From Bathymodiolus thermophilus thioautotrophic gill symbiont (GTDB lineage Bacteria; Pseudomonadota; Gammaproteobacteria; PS1; Pseudothioglobaceae), in the NCBI RefSeq assembly GCF_003711265.1, contig NZ_CP024634.1:2108001-2172000 (forward strand): 64,000 nt of DNA, read 5' to 3'. Below, piece by piece: positions 55,378-63,454 of the stretch (position 1 is its first letter; each line of letters starts with the position of its first letter). The position numbers and the translations under genes were made by a program. The notes beneath the pieces were generated by a model. The model worked only from the letters and a program-made list of their open reading frames with translations. It did not search any database and was not told the origin of the DNA.

Positions 55378-57543
55378 TTAAGACGAACCAATTTTAAACT
55401 CAATAGTAACAATAGCCCCGTGTGGGCTTACATTACCAGCAAAAATTTGCCCATCATGTTGTTCAATAATATTTTGCACAATTGCCATTCCCAATCCACT
55501 ACCCTTCTCTTTGGTAGTAACATAAGGCTCAAAAACAGACTCAAGCACCGACCCATCAAAACCATTGCCATTGTCTTTAATGCTCAAGCGGACTATACGC
55601 TCATCTGGTAAATATTGAGTGGCAATGGTAACAATCAAATCATGTGCTTCTTTGTCTGCTTCCACTGCATTTTTAACCAGGTTAATCAACACCCGAGAAA
55701 TACTGTTAAAATCCAGCAATAATTCTGGCACATCGCCCGATAAATCAAACTCAATACTCACATTTTTTTGCGCATCATACAAGGCAATTGTTTGGTTAAT
55801 CAAGGTATTTAAATCTATTAATTTTCGCTCAATTTGCGGGGTATTGGCATAATCAGCAAACGCACTCACCATGGCATCTATAGACTTCACTTGGTCGATA
55901 ATAACACTGGTGGTTTTGTCAACAATTTCTAAATCCTTGCCATTAAGTTTTTCTAAAAACTTATTTCTTAGGCGTTGAGCTGATAATAAAATTGGCGTTA
56001 ACGGGTTTTTAATTTCGTGCGCCATACGCACTGCCACGCCACCCCAAGCGGCTTTTTTCTGTGCACGATGAAGTTTAGAAATGTCTTGAATAATAATCAC
56101 ATAGCCCAAAGTTTTATCACTCACATCTAACACCGCCCCTTGGCAAGATAGAATAACAGACCTGTCCGGCAATGCCAATTCAATCTCTACACTCCACTCA
56201 TTTTCGCCTTGATCAAAGCGGTCTTGAATGATGAAAAATAAAGGCTCAAGATAAGTATTTTTTGCAGTAATACCCTCACACAGCCCACCCACGAATTGTT
56301 GCTCATTCTTAACCCCTAATATTTTGCCAATAACAGAGTTGATGAATTGAATATCCTTGTTTCGATTGAGTCCAATCACACCAAAAGAGTATTTTAAAAT
56401 CGTCTCTAAATATAAATTATGCGTACTCAATCCTTGTCGTGATTGTTGGACTTGTACTGACATTTCATTAAATTGTTCAATTAAGCGATAAATGTCTTTA
56501 TTTTCTTTTTCGCCATGGGACACAAAGCCATAGTTGCCTTTGGCAATTTCTTTGGTAGCAAGTGAGAGGTTGTGCATGGGGCGCATCAGTTGGTCAATCA
56601 TTCTAAATACAATCAACAGCACACTGAGAATCGTTAATAAAATAGTGGACGAAAAATCCAATAAAAAGCGTTTTTGCGTGAGGGAAGTATTAACATCAAA
56701 AGTAAGGGTACTGGCAAAAGTATAAAAATCTTTTACCTTGGCTAAAAAACGCAATAAATGCGGGTCTGTCGCATATACTGCGGTTAGATTCAGCACTTTC
56801 TTATTGAGTTTTTCGTCTAAGTAATGACTTGACATTTGCACTTGAAACAACTTCGGCTCTTCCCCGTTAAAAGCAATAAAATCTTGCTTATTCGAAAGCG
56901 ATTGATTGTCCTCTACCGCACAAGTATTGCTTTGATTGAACTCCGCAATCACTTCCTCTTTTTCATTCTTCAATATCAATAAACACGCATATTTCTTCTC
57001 AATCAAACTTTGAATGAAGATTTGCATCTTATCTTTATAATCATCCGGATTTTGTTGAAACCTAGAATAACCCTCGATCTGCTGTAACAACACCTTCGTA
57101 AAATCAATATAACGGTCATCTCTAACAACCTGCAAGCCTTGATACAAAGTATTCACTTGGTCAAGAAAAATCTTATTAAAGTTATTGTAAGTATCTTCAG
57201 AACGCTCAACATTGTCCTGCACGGTTTGAAAAGAAAACATATAAAAAGAAAAAACCGGTGCAATCGTCAACAACGGAATAATTTTAATAAACGACCAAGT
57301 GAAACGCGCACCAACAACCCCATCTTTGTTGTCTTGTTGTAATTTAACAACCGCAACAAACACATAGTAACTGGCAACAATAATGGCAACAACATTATAA
57401 GACACCAGCACCCACCACCAATCTTTAATCAGATGCGGATTGAGTCCTATATACGATAAACCACTGAGCGAAATTAGAAAAACAATCGCCCAAATCCATT
57501 TATTAGCCACTCTTCTATTGGGAAAATCTTGCTTAAAAATCAT
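55378..57543 (-). CDS. ntrY: NtrY-like sensor histidine kinase
   Basis: A 721-residue membrane kinase. N-terminal transmembrane helices (IWAIVFLISLSGLSYIGL, VLVSYNVVAIIVASYYVFV, FIKIIPLLTIAPVFSFYMF), a periplasmic domain of about 180 residues, a fourth helix (TILLTILSVLLIVF), HAMP (MRPMHNLSLATKEIAKGNY), PAS, the phospho-acceptor helix with His in RMAHEIKNPLTPILLSAQRL and the ATP-binding domain (DNGNGFDGS, EKGSGLGMAIVQNI). The signal sensed is unknown; NtrY-NtrX pairs govern nitrogen, redox or envelope responses in different bacteria. It heads an apparent ntrY-regulator-trkA-trkH transcription unit. Confidence 0.92.
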   Translation of the reverse strand: MIFKQDFPNRRVANKWIWAIVFLISLSGLSYIGLNPHLIKDWWWVLVSYNVVAIIVASYYVFVAVVKLQQDNKDGVVGARFTWSFIKIIPLLTIAPVFSFYMFSFQTVQDNVERSEDTYNNFNKIFLDQVNTLYQGLQVVRDDRYIDFTKVLLQQIEGYSRFQQNPDDYKDKMQIFIQSLIEKKYACLLILKNEKEEVIAEFNQSNTCAVEDNQSLSNKQDFIAFNGEEPKLFQVQMSSHYLDEKLNKKVLNLTAVYATDPHLLRFLAKVKDFYTFASTLTFDVNTSLTQKRFLLDFSSTILLTILSVLLIVFRMIDQLMRPMHNLSLATKEIAKGNYGFVSHGEKENKDIYRLIEQFNEMSVQVQQSRQGLSTHNLYLETILKYSFGVIGLNRNKDIQFINSVIGKILGVKNEQQFVGGLCEGITAKNTYLEPLFFIIQDRFDQGENEWSVEIELALPDRSVILSCQGAVLDVSDKTLGYVIIIQDISKLHRAQKKAAWGGVAVRMAHEIKNPLTPILLSAQRLRNKFLEKLNGKDLEIVDKTTSVIIDQVKSIDAMVSAFADYANTPQIERKLIDLNTLINQTIALYDAQKNVSIEFDLSGDVPELLLDFNSISRVLINLVKNAVEADKEAHDLIVTIATQYLPDERIVRLSIKDNGNGFDGSVLESVFEPYVTTKEKGSGLGMAIVQNIIEQHDGQIFAGNVSPHGAIVTIEFKIGSS

Positions 57544-57699
57544 TTGCTGATTATCTCATAAAAAAACCTTAATTGTTGCCAAAATACAACAAGAGGCCTT
57601 TGTATAAATATGCGGTAACGCACATTTTTCAAAACCATAGAAGTGGGTTTTTTTTGGTAGCATATCTTTTTAAAAGGGGCTTTCTTGGTTGCCATATAA
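57544..57699. other. Spacer with an R1 vestige
   Basis: Gene-free. A decayed R1 left end (AGAGGCCTTTGTATAAATAT) lies at about 57590-57609; nothing else is recognised. Confidence 0.4.
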
Positions 57700-57729
57700 C
57701 AAAAAAACCCAAGTAAAAAACTTGGGTTG
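57700..57729 (-). terminator. Rho-independent terminator of the lectin gene
   Basis: On the minus strand a 9-bp stem AACCCAAGT/ACTTGGGTT with a 5-base loop is followed by a run of seven T residues. It lies 55 bases past the stop codon of the 57783-59888 gene. Confidence 0.85.
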
Positions 57730-57782
57730 TTGCTGAAATTAAAAAAATCACTCACTCACTTAAAAAAATGAGTTAATGAATA

Positions 57783-59888
57783 TCAATCAGTAGGTGCATT
57801 TGAACCCCCTCGATTTGAATCACCCCAAGCCGTGATTGAACCGTCGGACTTAAGGGCGGCAAAAGCACTATTGGTTGAATAAATCTTGATATAACCATTG
57901 TCAGTAGGTGCATCTGAGCCACCATAAGTTGAATTTTTCCAAGCTGTGATCGAACCATCGGACTTAAGGGCGGCAAAAGCACGAAGCGTTGAATAAATCT
58001 TAATATAACCACCGTCAACAGGTGCATCTGAGCCTCCATAAGTTGAGTCACCCCAAGCTGTAATTGAACCATTGGCCTTAAGGGCAGCAAAAGCACGATC
58101 AGTTGAATAAATCTTGATATAACCATTATCAACAGGTGCCCCTGAACCTCCAGAACCTGAGCCACCCCAAACTGTAATTGAGCCATTAGCCTTCAGAGCG
58201 GCAAAAGCAAAACCAGTTGAATAAATCCTGATATAGCCACTGTCAATAGGCGCACCAGAGCCTCCAGAATCTGAACTACCCCAAGCTGTAATTGAGCCAT
58301 TAGCCTTAAGGGCGGCAAAAGCACGATCAGTTGAATAAATCTTGATATAACCATTGTCAAGGGGTGCACTTGAGTCTCCAGAACTTGAGTAACCCCAAGT
58401 TGTGATTGAGCCATCGGATTTAAGAGCGGCAAAGGTATGAATCGTTGAATAAATCTTAGTATAGCCGTTGCCAATAGGCGCACTTGAACCTCCATAAGCT
58501 GAACTACCCCAAGCTGCGATTGAACCATTGGCCTTAAGAGCGGCAAAAGCACGCTCAGTTGAATAAATTTTAATATAACCATTGTCAACGGGTGCGCCCG
58601 ACCCCCCATAACTTGATTCCCCCCAAACGGTAATTGAACCATCAGCCTTCAGAGCAGCAAAAGCACGCTCAGTTGAATAAATCTTGACATAACCACTGCC
58701 AGTAGGGGCATCTGAGCCCCCAAAATCTGAATGACCCCAAGCCTTGATTGAGCCATCAGCTTTAAGGGCAGCAAAAGCATAAGTGGTTGAATAAATCTTG
58801 GTATAACCACTGCCGGTAGGTGGGTTTGCACCTCCATAAGTTGAATCACCCCAAACTGCAATTGAACCATCAGCTTTAAGAGTGGCAAAGGCCTTACCAT
58901 TAGAAAAATTTGGCGCATTATAAAATCCACCGAAATTATTATGAACACTAGAAACATCTATTTCAGAAAAACGCCAACGCCCTACTGGCACACTGCCAAT
59001 ATTCTGCCAAATATGTGCATTACAAAACTCAAGTAAATTGCTAATGGTGTTATAACGAATTGCACCTATATTGTTGACATCACACTGGCTGTTACTATTA
59101 CCAACTTTAATATTTCCAGTTACCGCTAAGTCACTTGCCCCTTGAAGGCTAACTTCATCACCTATTTGAGCAAAGAACGAATCGCCATCTGCTCCATCTG
59201 CTCCATTTTCACCCTTATCTCCTTTAGGGCCCACACTGCCTGTTAATCCTCGAGGGCCATCCATACCTTGATGCCCTCTAGGGCCTTCAAACCCTCTACG
59301 GCCTTGTTCGCCTTGTTCTCCTTGTTCGCCTTGTTCGCCTTGCTCTCCCTCGGTAAGCGGACCCATAACCTCTACTTCTGCTAGAGATAAGTAGTTATTA
59401 CCCAATAGGTAAATTGAAACATATTGACCTCGTATACCTTCGCCTAGATCAACAACATTTACAGGATTAGGGGCAGAAGCAAAGTTTTTGGCATAAGTGG
59501 TATACACAGCTCTGGGGGGTACTGTTCTAGGAAATGTTCGTGCAGAAATAACAACTCGATAGTTACTCAGTCTCTCTTTACAACAATCAACACGGTTATA
59601 AACAATGATTTTTTTAATGAGTCTGAGAGAGCCTAAGTCAACCTGCCACCAAGCACCTTCCTCTTTCTTCGTATGAGTAGTACTCGCATTTAAGAAGTAA
59701 CCATTAATATTGCCATCTACTGCTTTGTCAGAACTAGGGTTAACAGAATGTACATGTGTGCTAGATTGCGAAGTAAATCTATGATAGGCTAAATTGACAT
59801 CATAGGCATAAACGGTCGCTGGTAAAACAATGAGAATTGTTAGTATTAAAGTACGGCAAAACTTCTTTCTAGTGTTAATTGAATTCAT
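57783..59888 (-). CDS. Secreted F-type lectin / collagen-like / RCC1-like repeat protein
   Basis: A 701-residue exported protein with a mosaic, animal-like layout. Signal peptide 1-28 (ending PATVYA). Residues about 30-176 form an F5/8-type domain of the F-type lectin (fucolectin) class: His72, Arg99, Asp101 and Arg106 reproduce the fucose-binding pattern H-X26-R-X-D-X4-R, and Cys102-Cys103 match the vicinal disulfide that contacts the sugar. Residues 181-237 are 19 Gly-X-Y triplets (GEQ repeats then varied), a collagen-like rod. Residues about 238-332 are a small linker domain. Residues about 333-701 are nine full and one partial 38-residue RCC1-like repeats (AxKxDGSIxxWGxS). A strong terminator follows. 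Likely surface-exposed or released and sugar-binding; the biological target is not known. Confidence 0.85.
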   Translation of the reverse strand: MNSINTRKKFCRTLILTILIVLPATVYAYDVNLAYHRFTSQSSTHVHSVNPSSDKAVDGNINGYFLNASTTHTKKEEGAWWQVDLGSLRLIKKIIVYNRVDCCKERLSNYRVVISARTFPRTVPPRAVYTTYAKNFASAPNPVNVVDLGEGIRGQYVSIYLLGNNYLSLAEVEVMGPLTEGEQGEQGEQGEQGEQGRRGFEGPRGHQGMDGPRGLTGSVGPKGDKGENGADGADGDSFFAQIGDEVSLQGASDLAVTGNIKVGNSNSQCDVNNIGAIRYNTISNLLEFCNAHIWQNIGSVPVGRWRFSEIDVSSVHNNFGGFYNAPNFSNGKAFATLKADGSIAVWGDSTYGGANPPTGSGYTKIYSTTYAFAALKADGSIKAWGHSDFGGSDAPTGSGYVKIYSTERAFAALKADGSITVWGESSYGGSGAPVDNGYIKIYSTERAFAALKANGSIAAWGSSAYGGSSAPIGNGYTKIYSTIHTFAALKSDGSITTWGYSSSGDSSAPLDNGYIKIYSTDRAFAALKANGSITAWGSSDSGGSGAPIDSGYIRIYSTGFAFAALKANGSITVWGGSGSGGSGAPVDNGYIKIYSTDRAFAALKANGSITAWGDSTYGGSDAPVDGGYIKIYSTLRAFAALKSDGSITAWKNSTYGGSDAPTDNGYIKIYSTNSAFAALKSDGSITAWGDSNRGGSNAPTD
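57786..58892 (-). repeat. 114-bp tandem repeat encoding RCC1-like blades
   Basis: Nine complete and one partial in-frame units of 114 bases, each encoding 38 residues around ALKADGSI and GGSxAPxxxGYIKIYST. The regular, highly similar units could expand or contract by slippage without breaking the frame. Confidence 0.88.
59178..59348 (-). repeat. Collagen-like Gly-X-Y coding repeat
   Basis: Nineteen codon triplets beginning with glycine; the first five are identical (Gly-Glu-Gln) and therefore form a 9-bp tandem repeat prone to length change. It probably trimerises the protein. Confidence 0.85.
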
Positions 59889-59932
59889 TACAAGCTCTCC
59901 TGTTTAAAAAAAATATTTATTAAGTGATTTTT

Positions 59933-60087
59933 GAGACCTTTGCATAAATATGGATGATGAGCAAAATTCAATTTCTGTCCAATTGGTAATTTTCTTAAAT
60001 CTTGTTCCAGCAGGGCTAAGACTGGATTCAAAAAATTACTAAGTGGGTGAGAAGTGGATTCTTGATGATTGTTTATGCAAAGGTCTT
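59933..60087. repeat. R1 miniature inverted repeat upstream of the lectin gene
   Basis: GAGACCTTTGCATAAATATG at the left, TTTATGCAAAGGTCT at the right, about 155 bases with several changes in the right arm. It lies 44 bases upstream of the lectin start codon, in the promoter position. Confidence 0.8.
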
Positions 60088-60124
60088 TTTTTTATTCTAG
60101 TACGAAGCTGTTAATCAGTTTAAC

Positions 60125-60264
60125 GCCATTTTTCAAAAAACAAAATGAACAATATAATACTTATAATCACCCAAATATTAGCAGTAAAAAACTGTACTAA
60201 CTTACTGCCAATACTTGGGATAAGAATGGGTGCTAAATTGCTTAGTTTATTCTTGAAAATGGTA
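60125..60264. repeat. Long R2 repeat with extended internal stem
   Basis: Left end GCCATTTTTCAAAAAACAAA, right end TTTATTCTTGAAAATGG. Inside it, CCCAAATATTAGCAGTAA pairs with TTACTGCCAATACTTGGG. This appears to be the fullest R2 form; the others have lost the central part. Confidence 0.7.
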
Positions 60265-60499
60265 TAAGATTCACTAAAGAAATAAAAATTATTCATCATA
60301 CCTTAGCAATTGTGTTTTTTACGCTTATTTCAATCCAAATCTCTGGATAGGCTTCAATCAATGTTTTAAAATCACGGTTCTTTTTAAAATAAGACCTTTG
60401 TCTCAATCAACATCCACTTTACTCTTATCCATCGCATTTTTTCAGTCAAAAAATCCAACTATAACGCAAAATACTCTTTTCCAATAAAACCAAGCAAAG
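60265..60499. other. Spacer before the cadherin-like gene
   Basis: Gene-free. Contains an R1 end vestige (AAGACCTTTGTCTCAATC near 60392) and AT-rich sequence; no other feature is recognised. Confidence 0.35.
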
Positions 60500-60708
60500 C
60501 CCGCCCAAAACAAATAACAAAAAAACCCTTAAATCCGCCACCCTAAAACTAAAATTCACCCAACCAAGCAGGTCAATTCTGCCACATCACCGACCGCTAC
60601 AGCATTAACAAGGCACAGTTGGCACTTACAACACACCACTTTATTTCGCCATTACTTAACAATAACACAGTAAAATGGTCATTAATTATCAGTCTTAAAA
60701 ACTTTATT
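60500..60708 (+). repeat. Duplicated leader, copy 1
   Basis: About 205 bases before the first cadherin-like gene that reappear at 63238-63454 before its paralogue. Both contain the shared run CCGCCACCCTAAAACT and AACACAGTAAAATAGTTATT-like sequence just before the ATG, so gene and control region were duplicated together. Confidence 0.75.
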
Positions 60709-63018
60709 ATGAACACATTTAATCGCTTTATTATTACCGCTTTATTGACTTTATTTGCTTCGCAAGCGTTTGCCGTTGAGCCAATGGTTATAGAAATTGA
60801 AAGAACAGACGAAACTACACTTGCCATTACGCATGACCAGCCTATTAAGCAAATACATGATGGAGGGTATTACAATATACTCATAGAGATTAATAAGAAA
60901 GTGTATGTGGGTATTAGGGACAGCCATGGTAATCTTGTAGCAGATAACAGTAAAACAATAACCGCTGTTGCCCCAGATAGCGATGGCTTTGCTGTTATTT
61001 GGAAAATGACTGTACCAGAATTTATTGATATGGATCGTGACAATCTAACGACTATTGACGACATATTCATCGCTGGCCTTGGTTGGGCTAATAATTCTAA
61101 TGAATATGTGTCAAGTTATTCGATTACTAACTTTTCTCTTTGTTACCAAAATTGTAGCCTCACCATCACTTCCACCAGCGCATTCTCCACCAATGAAAAA
61201 GTAAAAAGCACCACCCACACCCTCACCGCCAGCGACCCCGCCGCCACTTTCAGCATTATTGAAAACACCAGCCACTTATTCAAACTCAGTGGCACCAACA
61301 ACAAAATCTTAACCTTCGATGGCACCAATACCGACTATGAAGGCAAAAGATTCTACACCGTCAAAGTCAAAGCCAGCACAGGAGATGGAGACGATAAAAA
61401 CACCGAACAAACCATCACCGTTACCATTGACAATGTCCTTGAAAAAACCATCACTATCAACAACCAACAACTATCCGTTAACGAAAATTCACCCATAAAT
61501 ACCGATGTTGGCACCGTCAATGCCTCAGGCGAAATAACAAATTACACCATTACGGATGGCAATAACGCTGGCTTCTTTAAAATCAACGCCACCACAGGGC
61601 AAATCCAAGTGGCAGCAACAGGCTTAAATCACGAAACCATGCCAAGTTACACCCTCACTATCAAAATCACTGGCACTGATGCCGAAGATGCAAGCGCCCA
61701 AATCACCATTAACATCAACAATGTGGACGACACCGTCCAAAAGGCCATCACCCTAACAAAACACAGTATTGCACTTGGTAGAAATGCTCACACAGTCATA
61801 GGTGTCTTGTCCACATCCAATACAGAGAGTGCCAATTTAACTTACAGCGTCAATGACACTGAGAATTTTGAAATTACAGGCAATAGCCTAAAAATCAAAA
61901 CAGTTACCCAAGCAACAGGCACACACCCAATCACCATTACTGTCAGTAACGGCACTCAGAATATTGCCACACAAAACTTCACTATTACCATAACCGCTGC
62001 CCTTGCTATGCCAATAGTTGAGCAGTTCACTGTTATTCAAAATGGAAACAAAGGTCGTTTAATTAGTAAAAATGGTGGCACTGTTACTGTCAGTGTCACA
62101 ACAAGTGCAGAGTCTTATGTTTGGCGTTCTGAACTTGCTAATATGGAGAGTAACAGTGGCACAACTTTTGTTTTTGATCCCAGTTCTTTGGATATTGGCA
62201 CTAAAACAATTAAGTTAAAAGTTACCGCTGGCGATCTGTCATCAACAAGAGTTTTGCAACTTCAATTAGTTGCCAGTTATCCTAACGATCGAGTAGATGC
62301 AAACAGTAATGGTATTGCTGATGACAAAGAAGCAAGATATAGCGGCCATGAATTTGAATTACTCGCAGGAACGAATAAAAAAATCACCAGTTTAGCAAAC
62401 ACCAGAATATTGCTAGGTGCCATGGGTAAAGATTCTGGACTCTTGACCCTTGAGCAAATGAAAGAATATATCCAAAATAACGAGGCGTTGACTGATAAGT
62501 CTATGGATACATTAACCACTGGTGATATTTACGACTATGTCGTTGAAGACTTAAGCGCCGCTGGCGCTTCTGCTGAAGTGATTATTGAACTCACCACCGC
62601 AACCTCTAAAAATGCAAAGTTACGCAAATATTCGCTAGTCAATGGTTGGTCTGATTTTGTGGTTGATAATAACAATACAATTCAATCCAAAACAAGCACA
62701 ACTTGCACTGATAGAAACTGGCAAACTGGGTTAATCACAGGCGCAACTTGCCTTAAGTTAACCATCAAAGACGGTGGTGAAAATGACACCGATGGTGAAC
62801 AGACCAGCAACACTGGTAATGCCAATGGCGTGGTTGAAAGCACCATTTCAATAGCAACACCTATTTCTATTGATGACGATGGTAATAATAGCAGTGGCAG
62901 TGGTGGTGGTTGTGTTTATAACCCTAATGCACCTGCTAGATTTGATATGGGCTTTATTTTATTAATGACATTGAGTGCTTATTATTTAATCAGAAGAAAG
63001 CGTCGTTTTATTCGTTAA
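60709..63018 (+). CDS. Cadherin-like surface protein with choice-of-anchor U domain and C-terminal sorting signal
   Basis: A 769-residue exported protein. Signal peptide MNTFNRFIITALLTLFASQA (cleaved after AFA); the ATG at 60709 is chosen because of it, although the frame opens earlier. An N-terminal domain of about 140 residues precedes several cadherin-like domains (markers SVNENSPINTDVGTV, NATTGQIQVAATGLNHETMP, ITININNVDD), a PKD-like part and a calcium-type DANSNGIADDKE segment. The region with GLITGATCLKLTIKDGGEND is a choice-of-anchor U domain. The tail (GSGGGCVYNPNAP, a hydrophobic helix, then RRKRRFIR) is a Cys-containing three-part sorting signal of JDVT/GlyGly-CTERM type, so the protein should be processed and anchored at the surface. 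A terminator follows. Confidence 0.82.
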   Translation: MNTFNRFIITALLTLFASQAFAVEPMVIEIERTDETTLAITHDQPIKQIHDGGYYNILIEINKKVYVGIRDSHGNLVADNSKTITAVAPDSDGFAVIWKMTVPEFIDMDRDNLTTIDDIFIAGLGWANNSNEYVSSYSITNFSLCYQNCSLTITSTSAFSTNEKVKSTTHTLTASDPAATFSIIENTSHLFKLSGTNNKILTFDGTNTDYEGKRFYTVKVKASTGDGDDKNTEQTITVTIDNVLEKTITINNQQLSVNENSPINTDVGTVNASGEITNYTITDGNNAGFFKINATTGQIQVAATGLNHETMPSYTLTIKITGTDAEDASAQITININNVDDTVQKAITLTKHSIALGRNAHTVIGVLSTSNTESANLTYSVNDTENFEITGNSLKIKTVTQATGTHPITITVSNGTQNIATQNFTITITAALAMPIVEQFTVIQNGNKGRLISKNGGTVTVSVTTSAESYVWRSELANMESNSGTTFVFDPSSLDIGTKTIKLKVTAGDLSSTRVLQLQLVASYPNDRVDANSNGIADDKEARYSGHEFELLAGTNKKITSLANTRILLGAMGKDSGLLTLEQMKEYIQNNEALTDKSMDTLTTGDIYDYVVEDLSAAGASAEVIIELTTATSKNAKLRKYSLVNGWSDFVVDNNNTIQSKTSTTCTDRNWQTGLITGATCLKLTIKDGGENDTDGEQTSNTGNANGVVESTISIATPISIDDDGNNSSGSGGGCVYNPNAPARFDMGFILLMTLSAYYLIRRKRRFIR

Positions 63019-63030
63019 GTTATTAGCCAA

Positions 63031-63060
63031 AAAAAAAGCCGCTATTTAGTGGCTTTTTTG
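63031..63060 (+). terminator. Rho-independent terminator of the cadherin-like gene
   Basis: AAGCC pairs with GGCTT around an inner stem (CTA/TAG), followed by TTTTTTG and preceded by a run of A. Located 13 bases past the stop codon; the A-run also makes it usable in the opposite direction. Confidence 0.8.
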
Positions 63061-63133
63061 TTTAGGCTTTGGATTATTTAAAGGTTAAAAACTTGAATTA
63101 TTGCTAAAATACGACGAATGAGGATGATATCGA

Positions 63134-63200
63134 AAGACCTTTGCATAAATTATGGATGATTGGCAAAATTCAATTTTTGCCAAATTGGTAATTTTATATA
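63134..63200. repeat. R1 left arm only
   Basis: AAAGACCTTTGCATAAATTA to CCAAATTGGTAATTTTA. The right arm and loop are absent. Confidence 0.65.
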
Positions 63201-63237
63201 ACTTTCAAAAAAATGGTATTTAAGCACAATTATCTCA

Positions 63238-63454
63238 AGCAAAATCCGTCCAAAACAAATAACAAAAAAACCTAAAATCCGCCACCCTAAAACTCAAATT
63301 CACCCTCAACCAAGCAGGCCAATTCTACCACATCATCGCCTGCTACGGCATTAACAACAGCACAGTTGGCACTTACCAGCACACCAATTTCTTTTGCCAT
63401 TAATTATCAATAACACAGTAAAATAGTTATTAATTATCAGTCTAGGAATTTATT
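63238..63454 (+). repeat. Duplicated leader, copy 2
   Basis: Counterpart of 60500-60708. In this copy an uninterrupted reading from 63293 to 63403 gives FTLNQAGQFYHII and then GINNSTVGTYQHTNFF; copy 1 has a two-base loss in the same place, so this is probably a decayed coding remnant carried along. Confidence 0.65.

Noticed and set aside
57773-58957. Three long minus-strand frames overlapping the RCC1-like repeats in another frame
   Set aside because: They are shifted readings of the 114-bp repeat; the main frame alone has a signal peptide and recognised domains.
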